DNA from: Lutraria lutraria
Lineage: Eukaryota > Mollusca > Bivalvia > Venerida > Mactridae
Direction of reading: 5' to 3'
NCBI GenBank assembly: GCA_964023205.1
Contig: OZ026845.1
Location: 1,560,001-1,624,000, forward strand
Length of the DNA: 64,000 nucleotides
Made by a program: the position numbers and the translations under genes. This document shows, in pieces, positions 40,055 through 50,177 of the stretch (the stretch's first letter is position 1; each line of letters starts with the position of its first letter). The notes beneath the pieces were generated by a model. The model saw only the letters and a program-made list of their open reading frames with translations. It ran no database searches and was not told the DNA's origin.

Positions 40055-40909
40055 ATGGCGGAAACAGAATTCAGAGATTTATTGGGTTTAGTGGCCATTG
40101 AAATGAGGAATTTGTCAAGTTCTTTTGTTGATCAAGGTGTCTCACAGGTTGTACAAACTTTTGATGGACAACCTAAGAATTTCAGGGAATGGATTCAATC
40201 GATCGAAAAATACGGCAGATTAAGGAATTTACCTGACGCAAAATTAAAGCTAGTTGCATTCCAAAGAAGTAAAGGGGTTGTGTCTGGGTGTATACAGAGG
40301 TATTTAACAAATAATGATCAAATGACATGGGTCGAATTAAAAAGAGAACTGTCTATAAGGTTTTCGGACGTGAATGATGCACATCACGCCATGTCTGTGT
40401 TACGTTCAATGAAACAAGGTCACGGTGAAAACATTCAAAGTTTTGCTGAAAAATTGATGGCTATGGCTGAGATAGCATTCAATGGTCAAGGCGGTCAAGC
40501 AGTCGATCGTCAGCTTGTAGATATTTTTGTTGATGGGTTGAACAATGACACTTTAAAGTTAACAATTTTAAGGCGTAATCCTGATAACTTGCAAGCAGCA
40601 ATTACTATAGCAACATTAGAACAAAATTTGAAAAAAAGAGTAGGACTTTCGGGTAGGGGATACGAACATCATGACCGGCCTACGCCCATGGAGGTTGATC
40701 ATTCACGACCTTTAAAATGTTATAAATGTAAGAAGTTCGGGCACACTTCAAATAACTGTAGGTCAGCGAATGGTGTCGAACAAGCTAGGCCTATAGTATG
40801 TTGGACCTGTGGAGAAAGGGGTCACATAAGTAGATTCTGTAAGACAGAAACAAAAGAAAAATCGCCAATGGGACATGGGAGAGGTTTTACTTTTAATAAG
40901 TTAAACTAG
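40055..40909 (+). CDS. gag: gag polyprotein
   Basis: 284 codons, intact. Residues about 30-190 look like a Retrotrans_gag capsid region ([13 protein letters not shown], then FADKL-like [11 protein letters not shown]). Two CCHC zinc knuckles follow: C222-x2-C225-x4-H230-x4-C235 and C249-x2-C252-x4-H257-x4-C262, the nucleocapsid part that binds element RNA. The start is the first ATG after the leader. The stop TAG at 40907 follows directly on a frameshift heptamer. Confidence 0.93.
   Translation: MAETEFRDLLGLVAIEMRNLSSSFVDQGVSQVVQTFDGQPKNFREWIQSIEKYGRLRNLPDAKLKLVAFQRSKGVVSGCIQRYLTNNDQMTWVELKRELSIRFSDVNDAHHAMSVLRSMKQGHGENIQSFAEKLMAMAEIAFNGQGGQAVDRQLVDIFVDGLNNDTLKLTILRRNPDNLQAAITIATLEQNLKKRVGLSGRGYEHHDRPTPMEVDHSRPLKCYKCKKFGHTSNNCRSANGVEQARPIVCWTCGERGHISRFCKTETKEKSPMGHGRGFTFNKLN
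40900..40906 (+). promoter_or_regulatory. -1 ribosomal frameshift heptamer GTTAAAC
   Basis: In gag frame it reads G-TTA-AAC followed by TAG. A -1 slip continues as CTA GGA GGT into the pol frame. The pol frame is closed upstream by TAA at 40897-40899, so it is open only from the heptamer. A small hairpin GGAG-GTT-CTCC follows within a few bases. GTTAAAC is a known -1 site in some RNA viruses. Confidence 0.75.
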
Positions 40910-40935
40910 GAGGTTCTCCATATAATGAAGCCGTT

Positions 40936-42105
40936 ATGGGGAACAGTAAACATAAAGAAAAAACGTCAGAAATATTTAGTGTAAATTTGAATAAAAACCC
41001 AAACTCATGTATCATTCACATAGGAAAAAACAAATATAGAGCACTTGTGGACACAGGAGCTGAAGTATCATTAATGCATCGAAGGGTATATGACTCATTA
41101 AAAGTTAAACCCCAGCTGAAACGCAGTGAGGTTAAACTTCAGTCTGCTGGTGGTAATCCACTAAAATTAGATGGTTGCATTAATATTGATTTTAAATTTG
41201 GTGGTAAGGAAGTGTCACAAATGTTCTATATAGTTAGAGATCTAAATAGGAATGTAATATTAGGCGTAGATTGGTTAACTAAAAATGGTGTTAGAATTTA
41301 TTTTGATTTGGGATGTTTGAGAATAGGGGAAAAACATTACGTAAGCCTCGAAGAGGACATTCATATATCTTCAATTGTTAGGATTAAAAACTCTACAATA
41401 ATTAAACCGCAAACTGCTAAAATATGTTACGGAAAAGTAAGACATCACCCTGAGTTAGAAAATAATGTTGATTATGAAGTCTCATTTAATGACAGGAGTT
41501 TTATGTCAAAAGAACCTGGTTTAACTTTAATTAGTTCTGTCAGTAAATTAGCTAAAGATAGAAGTATACCTTTTATTGTAGTAAATAATACAAATAAAAC
41601 TATGAAAATTTCAAGACACGCCGTAGTTGCAAAAGTTGAGAAAATTACAAACATAAATCTGAAGAACATAAATTCTGTAATCAGTAACGTTGGTGGTGAT
41701 AACAAATTAAATTTAGGAGAATTATTAGTGCCAACTGAGTTTAGGAATGACATTGAGAAACTTGTGATTAAAAATCAAGATTTGTTTGCGTCAAAAGATT
41801 CTGAATTAGGGCATACTGACACAGTAAAAATGAAAATAGAAACAGGTGATAATGATCCAATTAAATTACGACCGTATAGGACACCAATGCATAACAGAAA
41901 AATAATTGAACAAACTGTTAACGAAATGTTAGATGCCAACATTATTAAGAGGTCAAGATCACCATGGAGCTTCCCTGTGGTCATAGTTGATAAGAAAGAT
42001 AATACTAAACGTTTTTGTGTTGATTTTAGGAAATTGAATAGAATTACCAAGAAAAATTCTTACCCATTACCCTTGATTGACGATATTCTAGCATTGTTGG
42101 GCTAA
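40936..42105 (+). pseudogene. pol: pol part 1: protease and N-terminal RT
   Basis: The aspartic protease is shown by [14 protein letters not shown] (catalytic D39 counted from the ATG at 40936) and ILGVDWL. RT begins around [10 protein letters not shown] and includes the fingers motif [14 protein letters not shown] and FCVDFRKLN. The frame ends just after the IDDILALLG region, before the palm motif A aspartate. The ATG is probably not used in the element; entry is by frameshift at 40900. Confidence 0.92.
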
Positions 42106-42609
42106 AGAGCGGGTATTGGCAAGTACTCATGGATGAAAACGACCAGGAGAAAACGGCGTTCGCTTGTCACAAAGGACTTTTTGAATTCAATGTCATGCCA
42201 TTTGGTCTCTCAAATGCGCCAGCCATATTTCAAGAGTTAATGTCCATAGTTCTGCAAGACTGTTATGAGTTTGCTACAGCATACCTAGATGACATTTTGA
42301 TATTTAGTTCCAGTTTAGAAGAACATCTCATTCACTTAGAATTCATTTTCAGCAAATTACGTGAGCACGGTTTGAAATTAAAATTGAAGAAGTGTAGTTT
42401 CTTACAAACTGAGACTAATTACTTAGGTTTTGTTATTGATACTAATGGCGTAAAACCGGACCCGAAAAAGGTGGAATCTATTAGAACATTGCCAGCACCT
42501 AAATGTGTAAGAGAAGTCAGATCTTTTATAGGGATGTGTTCGTACTACCGTAGGTTTATTCCTAACTTTAGTTGCATAGCTGAGCCTATAATTGCCCTTA
42601 AAAGAAAAA
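42102..42609 (+). pseudogene. pol: pol part 2: RT palm core
   Basis: Contains KSGYWQVLMDE, FNVMPFGLSNAPAIFQ and the catalytic YLDD (42282-42293), then the thumb motifs YLGFVID and SFIGMCSYYRRFIPNF, typical of Gypsy RT. The motif A aspartate that should precede KSGYW is absent at the junction with part 1. Beyond 42609 the same frame runs to a stop at 42677 without family similarity. Confidence 0.9.
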
Positions 42610-42994
42610 TGCACGCTTTAAATGGTCAAATGAACATCAAAAAGCATTTGATTATCTCAAGGACAGTTTATCTGTAGTTCCTTTACTGTCATACCCTGAT
42701 CCTAATAAATCATACACCCTATACACAGATGCTAGTGACACCTGTATTGGGGCTTGTTTGACTCAAGATATCGATGGAAATGAGTGTGGAATTCTGAACG
42801 TGATTAATGAAAAACCCATCTATTATTTGTCCCACAAATTAAGTAGATCACAATGCAAGTGGCCTGTTGTAGAGAAAGAAGCTTATGCTATTCATTTTGC
42901 ACTTCAGAAACTTGATTATTATCTTCATAATGCCGAGTTTGTAATTAAGACTGACCATAAACCTCTCAAATACTTGCTCGAGTCACCTATGTAA
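42608..42994 (+). pseudogene. pol: pol part 3: RNase H
   Basis: After a Gypsy-type RT C terminus it has LYTDASD, EKEAYAIHFAL and KTDHKPLKYLL, carrying the acidic residues expected in Gypsy RNase H. Ends at TAA 42992-42994, after which the same frame continues into the integrase. Confidence 0.9.
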
Positions 42995-44938
42995 AACAAG
43001 AAGATACAGCTCTGGGCTTTGAGCATGGCAGGGTATAATTGTCGAATAGAATATATAAGCGGAACTACTAACACCTGTGCCGATTTACTCTCAAGAATAC
43101 CTGATAACCCTTTAACCCAAAACATTACAGATGTCTTAGATGACGAAATATGTCTTGATGTTAATGAAAATGCATTTAAGGTCAATGTTATTGATTCCTC
43201 ACAATTCAATCCTAAGGATTTTGCCAGTTGTAGCTTACCTGTTGATGATCCATTGGAGAAAACGAAAGAAGGTTTACCTGGATTCGACTTGGTTCTTGAG
43301 CAGAGTAAAGATGACGCTATTTCACAATTAAAGTTATCCATGCTAAAGGAAAACCCCCCTAAAGAAGTTCAAACAAGATATATGGTTGTTGAAAATATCC
43401 TATATTACATTAGCGACCCAAATGGCGAGACCAAACTTAGATTATACATACCTATTCATTTGAGAGCGATGGTAGTGAAGCAGTACCATGATGAGCTGGG
43501 ACACATGGGTGTCCAGAAGACGTTTGATTCGATAAGAAGCAAATATTTCTGGCCAAATCTCTACAAGGAAATATACAAATACGTTTCTTCTTGTACTCTA
43601 TGTCAAACTAGGTCTTTACAAAAGATTCGCCAGCCTTTACAAGACACTGATATACCTCCTTTTCCTATGGCTAAATTAAGTCTTGATCTTTCTGGGCCTT
43701 ACCCAACCTCCTTGTCCGGAAATAAATATATTATTGCCTTTGTAGATTGGTTTAGTGGATGGCCTGAAGCTTTTGCTGTACCTGATAAGACGGCAGATAC
43801 TGTCGCACACCTGCTATTAGAGGAAATATTTCCAAGATTTGGTTGTCCTTTGCAAATAGTTTCAGATAACGGAACGGAAAATGTAAACAAGGTCGTCCGA
43901 GAAACCATGGAAAGGTTAAACATAAGCCATGTATTAACTAGTGTATACCATCCGCAGAGTAATGCTAAGGTAGAAAGGTTTCATAGAACACTTCATGATA
44001 TTCTAGCTAAGAAACTTACCGAAAATCAGCAGATCTGGGATATTCATTTAAACCAAGCTCTAGCGGCCATTAGGTTTAGTATCAGCGAATCATCTAGATT
44101 TTCCCCGTATTTCCTGTTATTTAATAGAGATGTAATATTGCCGGTTGACAACCTTATGAAACTTCGAAGAAAATACCAAGGAGAGGAACTCCATCAAATT
44201 GCACTACAAGAACAACACAAGACATTCCAGTCTGTAAGAAGGTACTTGAAGAAGGCAAAGAAGAGGCAAGCCAGATATGCCAACAGGGGTACAAAAGAGA
44301 TCGATTTTGAGGTCAATGATCCAGTCTACTACAAAAATAACCAAAGAAAGGGCAAGTTAGATATAAAATGGAAGCCATTTTACCGGGTTATTGAGAAGAC
44401 CGGACCAACATCTTATATTATTAAGAACCAATTAGATGGATCTACAAGCCGGGTACATGCCGAAATGTTGAGACATGCGAACATTGACGAATGGGAAATT
44501 CCTAAGCAAGATGCTGATAATCCATTGAGAAGATCTCAATACGCCATTCCACCTGAAATTTCTGAGTCAGAAATCACAGACTCCGAGGATGATATACCTT
44601 TAAGTAAGCTGGTTGATAGGCGTCGCCATGAAAGGGAAGATTCTGATGAAGAAGAAAACATTCCTTTGATGGAATTAGCGAAAAGACTTAAGGCTAGGAA
44701 TCAAATTAATGCTAAGTCAGAAACAGTAGAGTCAATGAGTACAGATAGTGAATCTGTGCAATCTGTTAGTACAGATACTTCTAATCAGTTGAGTACTGAT
44801 GATACTGCTATGTCAGTGAATGAGATTAATCAATCTCGCAAACTAAGTAAATCTAAACGTAAACACAAGAAGGTACCTAATAGCGATGGTAATCGCAAGA
44901 TGAGAAACTTGTTTAAGGCACTTTCTGATTTGTTTTAA
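42995..44938 (+). pseudogene. pol: pol part 4: integrase with GPY/F-type module
   Basis: Counting from the ATG at 43019: HHCC zinc finger H157, H162, C192, C195; catalytic D223 (SLDLSG), D283 (SDNGTE) and E319 (KVERFH), an exact D-D-35-E. Residues about 433-485 (DPVYYKN, IKWKPFYRVIEKTGPTSYII) are a GPY/F-like module. A Ser/Asp/Glu-rich tail ends at residue 639. This domain is intact but lies downstream of all three lesions. Confidence 0.92.
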
Positions 44939-45005
44939 AGGCTTCGAAAGTAAATAGGAATTAGTGTGTAAAATGATAGTTGATTAACTATGGATTCCTA
45001 TTTAT

Positions 45006-45020
45006 TTTGTTTATTTTCAG
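45006..45020 (+). promoter_or_regulatory. splice acceptor before the envelope-like gene
   Basis: TTTTGTTTATTTTCAG ends at 45020, 31 bp before the first in-frame ATG of the envelope-like ORF. In gypsy-type elements with env, the gene is expressed from a spliced message; the same is inferred here. Confidence 0.5.
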
Positions 45021-45051
45021 GATAAACTGTGTTGTATATAGACGTTACACT

Positions 45052-47013
45052 ATGGATCAATTAGGCATCATACTCATAACTTGTATTAGCTATACCTTTG
45101 CTTTAAGTATAAGTGAAAATGTTTTATTTGAAAGAGTGAATGAAGTATCGACTAGTCATTCCAGATGGTTAGTCACATTTGTACATGATTTAAAACCATA
45201 TGATCATTTCATCAATAAAATCAATGAAGATTTAAAGTCTGTTGACGAGATTTTGAGATCAGTCTCTGAGTTTTACATCAGGCAAAATAAGACAGGATAT
45301 GTTTATACATATGATAGTTTACATAAGGATGTACACATGATAAATCACACATTGTGGAGTATTAAAGATAATTTTGAAGATTATAGGTCAATGAGGTCAA
45401 GTAATAAACGCAATAAACGTTCATTATTACCAATCATAGGACAAATCTCATCAGTATTGTTCGGAACTTTAACTGAAGGCGATCTGAACAAAATAAACAG
45501 AAATGTACGTTTACTTCAAGAAAATCAAGAAAATATTATTCATGACCTTGAACAAAGTATGACCTTGTTAAATTTATCAAGAGTTCAAATATCAGAAAAT
45601 CGTAGAGCTATAATTGATGTGGTGATTTGCATACAAAAGCTAAATAGGAAAATGTCCAGAATTAAAGAACAATTAGCTCTAAAGATAACTGACTTGGAAC
45701 AATTTGTGAGCACATACTTCCAGTTTAAACTGATAATTGAAGAAATTGAACAGGCAAGTCAGATGGCTATGTTATATTTAGGAAATTTAAGAAATGAAAT
45801 AAATCATTTAACCTTGAATAAATTATCACCCAGTACAATATCTCCTAAAGATCTTAAAATATTGCTAATTGATATTAAAGAACATATTCCTGAAATGTTT
45901 AAATTACCAGTAAACCCCAAGGAAAATATTTGGTATTACTACCATACCTTGTATTGCAACACATATCTGAGTGATGAAATTGTTATTGTTCTTGACATTC
46001 CATTGCTAGATGTTAGGCATACGTTTGACATTTACAAAATTTACAACCTACCGTTACCACTACATAATGTAACCATTCAAAGTCAAAGACCAATAAACAT
46101 GGTAGCTCAATATGAACTTGATGCTGACGCCTTAATGATAGACAAGACAAAAACAAAGTATGCCTTGTTGTCAAGTGAAGAACTAAAACAGTGTAATAGT
46201 GAACAATTGAAATACTGCCATATGATGAATGCACTTTACCCAGTTAATTTGAGCAAGTCATGTGCTGTTGCTTTGTTTTTAAATCGCGAGGAGAACATTA
46301 AACAATATTGTAAAAGTACTGTTAGACTTAACACTCTGTTACCTTATGTAAAATATATAGGTTTTCACAAATGGGCCGTAGCTGTGAATGATGTCGTAGA
46401 CTTAACAATCAATTGTAAAAACAATGTTACGGTTGTGTCTATTAGGCCGCCATTGAGTGTTATCAGCCTAAACTCTGATTGTAAGGTGTCAAGTGATTAC
46501 TTTAATTTCGGACCCCAATATGAATATGAGAGTAAAATTTACAGGTCAAATTCATTTAATTATACAGTTAGAGTACAACCACTGTCTGATTTGAAGCTTT
46601 GGAAAGATGTTAATAAATACTTTCCGAATTCAACTCAACTTAAACTGCCTGAGGAATTGACACGATTGAAATCCATACCTATGAAATCAATCATTAGACA
46701 TGTGCGGAGATATCATAAAATTGATGTAAATAATGAATCTACTTTTGATTGGAAATACGCCATTATTTCATTTATTGTCATAATAATTGCAGTATGTATG
46801 ATTTGTTTTTTATATTATTATAAACGCATATTGATAAAGCAAAGGTTGGTTAATTGTTGTGGTGTAGGGATTGCCGGGGCGGATGCGCCTGGAGGTGATG
46901 GGTCGGTGTCATCCTGTGCTGATGAGGACGTTAGAAATGCTCCTGGGAGGCAAATTACTTCCACACCAGACCGAGGCGAAGCGATTTTGGCTTCACTATT
47001 AAGAAGAGAATAA
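45052..47013 (+). CDS. env: envelope-like fusion glycoprotein (F-type)
   Basis: 653 codons from the ATG at 45052, intact. Signal-like hydrophobic stretch at residues 4-20. A furin-type site RNKR (120-123) is followed by a hydrophobic, Gly-containing segment SLLPIIGQISSVLFGTL. This arrangement, including LFGTL, resembles the F-type Env of insect errantiviruses and baculovirus F (Pfam Baculo_F). A coiled-coil-like stretch follows (about 145-240). A single transmembrane segment near 570-590 (IISFIVIIIAVCMICFL) is followed by a basic, then Gly/Asp-rich cytoplasmic tail. The frame is open further upstream to 44980, but without ATG. Likely membrane fusion protein; family assignment rests on motif recognition. 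Confidence 0.8.
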   Translation: MDQLGIILITCISYTFALSISENVLFERVNEVSTSHSRWLVTFVHDLKPYDHFINKINEDLKSVDEILRSVSEFYIRQNKTGYVYTYDSLHKDVHMINHTLWSIKDNFEDYRSMRSSNKRNKRSLLPIIGQISSVLFGTLTEGDLNKINRNVRLLQENQENIIHDLEQSMTLLNLSRVQISENRRAIIDVVICIQKLNRKMSRIKEQLALKITDLEQFVSTYFQFKLIIEEIEQASQMAMLYLGNLRNEINHLTLNKLSPSTISPKDLKILLIDIKEHIPEMFKLPVNPKENIWYYYHTLYCNTYLSDEIVIVLDIPLLDVRHTFDIYKIYNLPLPLHNVTIQSQRPINMVAQYELDADALMIDKTKTKYALLSSEELKQCNSEQLKYCHMMNALYPVNLSKSCAVALFLNREENIKQYCKSTVRLNTLLPYVKYIGFHKWAVAVNDVVDLTINCKNNVTVVSIRPPLSVISLNSDCKVSSDYFNFGPQYEYESKIYRSNSFNYTVRVQPLSDLKLWKDVNKYFPNSTQLKLPEELTRLKSIPMKSIIRHVRRYHKIDVNNESTFDWKYAIISFIVIIIAVCMICFLYYYKRILIKQRLVNCCGVGIAGADAPGGDGSVSSCADEDVRNAPGRQITSTPDRGEAILASLLRRE

Positions 47014-47067
47014 ACCTTTAACAATGTAAAGGAGAGTATGGGATGAATGAATGATAATTACTGTTAG

Positions 47068-47345
47068 GTATAAAAAGTCTGTTCGAGCGTTGATCTAAAA
47101 GGGACATCAAATGAACAGTGAAGATAATATTCTTAGTAAATCTTATATATATAAAAAGTCTGTTCGAGCGTTGCTCTAAAAGGGACCTCACATGAACAGT
47201 GAAGATAACATTCTTAGTAAATCTTATAGATATAAAAAGTCTGTTCGAGCGTTGCTCTAAAAGGGACCTCACATGAACAGTGAAGATAATTTTAAAAAGA
47301 TAGTATACAAAAGGTCAAAGGGACCTCACATTAACAGTGAAGATA
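47068..47345 (+). repeat. 81-bp tandem repeats between env and the 3' LTR
   Basis: Three copies, each starting TATAAAAAGTCTGTTCGAGCG (47070, 47151, 47232 for the TAAAAAG core), with a partial fourth containing AAAGGGACCTCACATTAACA. AT-rich, non-coding on the plus strand. A retroelement can gain such repeats by template slippage during reverse transcription. Confidence 0.88.
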
Positions 47346-47487
47346 ATCCTAAGAAAATTTCATGACTCCAAGAAGGGGCTTCCGAATGGTGATAATTTGA
47401 TTTGAGAAGCAAAGAAAAGTTAGAAATAAACCAAATGCACTATGTGGATTCAAAATATCAACGTCCTGCGTGTCAAATCATTGCAGT

Positions 47488-47637
47488 ATGTACTTCGAGT
47501 CAACGTTACACCAATTGGTCGAGGAAGACTGTGTCACCATCAATGAAGTATACATTATCAAGAACGACAACAACAACAATGATGAAGACTACCATATCAT
47601 AACAGTGATGACATTTGGAAAATTAGTAGATGAATGA
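47488..47637 (+). CDS. possible 49-residue accessory ORF
   Basis: MYFESTLHQLVEEDCVTINE starts two bases after an acceptor-like ATCATTGCAG. The frame is open from about 47400, with an acidic and Asn-rich C terminus. No family recognised. It could be a small spliced accessory product or chance. Confidence 0.25.
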   Translation: MYFESTLHQLVEEDCVTINEVYIIKNDNNNNDEDYHIITVMTFGKLVDE

Positions 47638-47863
47638 GTGTAGAACATTTGTTATTGAAATAAATATAAATATGTGTGCTACTGATGACATTTACATAAA
47701 CATTGACATGCCATAGTAGTATGTGAATAGTAAACAATGACTTTTTACTTTATAGTGTAGTATTATTGTTTTTTTTTATTTGTTTAACTTATGAGAGCAC
47801 ACTATGTTAATATTTTTTGAGTGGATTTCTCAATTTAAATCAGTTGCACTAATTTAATTTCCT
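47638..47863 (+). other. AT-rich non-coding tail of the retroelement
   Basis: Contains AATAAA-type words near 47660 and a long T-run near 47770. No gene seen. Confidence 0.4.
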
Positions 47864-47878
47864 AAAGAAAGGGAGGGA
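47864..47878 (+). promoter_or_regulatory. polypurine tract
   Basis: AAAGAAAGGGAGGGA, 15 purines ending exactly at the start of the 3' LTR. Primes plus-strand DNA synthesis in LTR elements. Confidence 0.9.
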
Positions 47879-48463
47879 TATAACATAGTGACTCTCATAC
47901 CTATATTGTTTCTATAATTATCATTAATTGAATAATTAATTAGAGACATGAATTTGTATGTTCCAGTCTGTATTTTAAATAATGACAAAAGTACGTTTAA
48001 CATGTATGTATTGGCAGTAGAACAAGTCTCTGTAAACAACTTAAGTCAGCATACCACAGATGTCGTCCATATACTAATTGGTATTTTGGGATGTTTGCAT
48101 TATACTGTAACTTTGTTAAAAGTTTATATTAACTATTATAAATTGATCGACGAAAAATGATAACTTTTGCAACTTTTGGAAGTCTGATTTAAAACAAGAC
48201 ATTCCAAATTAGTATTGCATCAGATGATTAACCTATAATTTCATTGGTCATGAGACTTGTGGTTCCGAAACTTCATTGGATAATGATGATAACGCCCACG
48301 GCTGTCAATAACCTGTTTTTATACCATATACCTAATTGTCTTATGTGAGAGAAAGAAGAAAATAATGAGAGAGAAAATAAGAACATTTTTTAAATTTTTG
48401 ATTAAACCTATAACTATACGATCACGGATTGTTTTTCTTTATGTCAATAATCACTATGTGACA
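47879..48463 (+). repeat. 3' LTR (585 bp)
   Basis: Same length as the 5' LTR and identical except for T at 48320 where the 5' LTR has G at 39676. Ends CACTATGTGACA and is followed by the CTTG target duplicate and the rest of satellite unit 17. Confidence 0.95.
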
Positions 48464-49120
48464 CTTGCAATTAAAATTAAATAGAAACAGCGTATTTTGT
48501 ACGTTTTGCATTAATTAATATTCATTTCTGCAATAATAGCGATTGTTAATCGCATTTCACGTGGGATTACTGTAACGAAACCAGCCGTATGACTTTAGTT
48601 TGATATGTTGCGCTATGTGCCAATCAAGGCTGCTGTATTGTGTTATCATTGCGTGTTGGGTTATTGTCGTTGGCGTCAAAATGCATATGGTACGTACGTA
48701 TGTTACTGTGAATTTCATAAGCAGCACGTGTGTTAAAGTAACAATTTGTTTTAATATCAATTATATAGAGACTGAACATGTACGGTTACGTATGTATGTA
48801 AGTCGGTGCGTGTGTTAAAGTAACAATTTGTTTTAACATCAATTATATAGAGACTGAACATGTACGGTTACGTATGTATGCAAGTCGGTCACATGGTGAA
48901 TCAGTACACATATAATTAGTTGAGTAAGTATAATAGTATGTTAGTGCATGTACATTGATGTGCTTGCATTACCGAATTGCATTTATTTAAAAAATATCAG
49001 TCTGAGAATAGTGGAACCGACTAATCGCAGTACAATTCCAAATTGAATGAGGGAGACCAGGCACCGCATTGAAATTGTGTTTCATATATTTGCGCACTTA
49101 ACACATTAAGAATGTAAGTA

Positions 49121-49192
49121 AGCATGTGCGGAGAGAACTGTCCCACTGATTTAGGGGGCGTCTTGTGTCAAACACCCCCTACGCCCCATGCT
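49121..49192 (+). other. conserved hairpin block of the satellite unit (representative)
   Basis: Outer arms AGCATG (49121-49126) and CATGCT (49187-49192); inner arms AGGGGG (49153-49158) and CCCCCT (49175-49180) around a 16-nt loop. Present in every unit, including truncated unit 1. Paired changes were not clearly seen, so RNA function is unproven. Confidence 0.6.
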
Positions 49193-50013
49193 AGGTAGAA
49201 ACTAAATAAGCGTGGGTGTGTGAAAGAAGACGACTTCATTGAAATGTCATTCCTTCATTTCACATTCTCAGATTGCATTCAGTCGAGTAGATTTAAACTT
49301 GGTAATATGCGATAAATTTTTATCACACCCTGAAGGTAACGAACACGCATAAACGTGCATCATCGACAAAGGGAAGTAACCCACTTACGTATAGGAAACG
49401 CACCCATCGAGCATATAGGACACCAAGGGAAATGGATGTTTTGATCATATATCTATGTTTGTTTCTTACAGTAATTTCTGATATCGTAAAACTTGTCAAG
49501 TTTACAGTAATATGAAACAACTCAAGCGAACACGTGCACAAACACCTTGATATATAGGTTCCGATTCTCGTTAGACAGTGTGCCGCAATGGCGCAGTCGG
49601 TAACGCGTCGGACATTGAAAGCTTTCGAGACAGACAGACTTTTTGTGGCGGGTTCGAGGCCGGCCACGGATCTTTTTTTTAATTTTTATTTTTCGTTCGT
49701 TAGCGTTATGCAGGCTTCAAAACGTTCTGCAAACGCTTGGTGTTTGTTTCTTGCAATTAAAATTAAATAGAAACAGCGTATTTTGTACGTTTTGCATTAA
49801 TTAATATTCATTTCTGCAATAATAGCGATTGTTAATCGCATTTCACGTGGGATTACTGTAACGAAACCAGCCGTATGACTTTAGTTTGATATGTTGCGCT
49901 AGGTGCCAATCAAGGCTGCTGTATTGTGTTATCATTGCGTGTTGGGTTATTGTCCATGGTGTCAAAATGCATATGGTACGTACGTATGTTACTGTGAATT
50001 TCATAAGCAGCAC

Positions 50014-50177
50014 GTGTGTTAAAGTAACAATTTGTTTTAATATCAATTATATAGAGACTGAACATGTACGGTTACGTATGTATGTAAGTCGGTGCGTGTG
50101 TTAAAGTAACAATTTGTTTTAACATCAATTATATAGAGACTGAACATGTACGGTTACGTATGTATGTAAGTCGGTCA
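50014..50177 (+). repeat. 82-bp direct duplication inside a unit (representative)
   Basis: Copies 50014-50095 and 50096-50177, each starting GTGTGTTAAAGTAACAATTT and ending with GTATGTATGTAAGTCGGT. They differ mainly at one base (TTTTAATATC against TTTTAACATC), a difference kept in nearly all units, so the duplication predates the spread of the array. Confidence 0.93.

Larger units (their letters stand above)
40900..44938 (+). pseudogene. pol: pol, interrupted by three lesions
   Basis: Normally one frame reached by frameshift from gag. Here it runs in three frames: 40900-42105, 42102-42609 and 42608-44938, the last with an in-frame TAA at 42992-42994. Lesion 1, near 42100: sequence around RT motif A is missing with a change of frame. 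Lesion 2: one-base frame change in an A-run at 42605-42609. Lesion 3: nonsense codon at 42992. All domains remain recognisable. Confidence 0.92.
39235..48463 (+). mobile_element. Ty3/Gypsy LTR retroelement with envelope-like gene
   Basis: 9229 bp between CTTG target duplications (39231-39234 and 48464-48467) inside satellite unit 17. Contains LTR, primer site, gag, pol in the order protease-RT-RNase H-integrase (the Ty3/Gypsy order), an envelope-like ORF, polypurine tract and LTR. A GPY/F-type module follows the integrase core. The LTRs differ at one position (39676 against 48320), so insertion is recent. Pol has three lesions, so the copy is not autonomous. Confidence 0.95.

Noticed and set aside
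49153..49195. Helitron-type 3' end (hairpin, 10 bp, then CTAG)
   Set aside because: Spacing is suggestive, but the next base is not T, no TC start fits the unit border, the loop is long and the array does not begin or end there.
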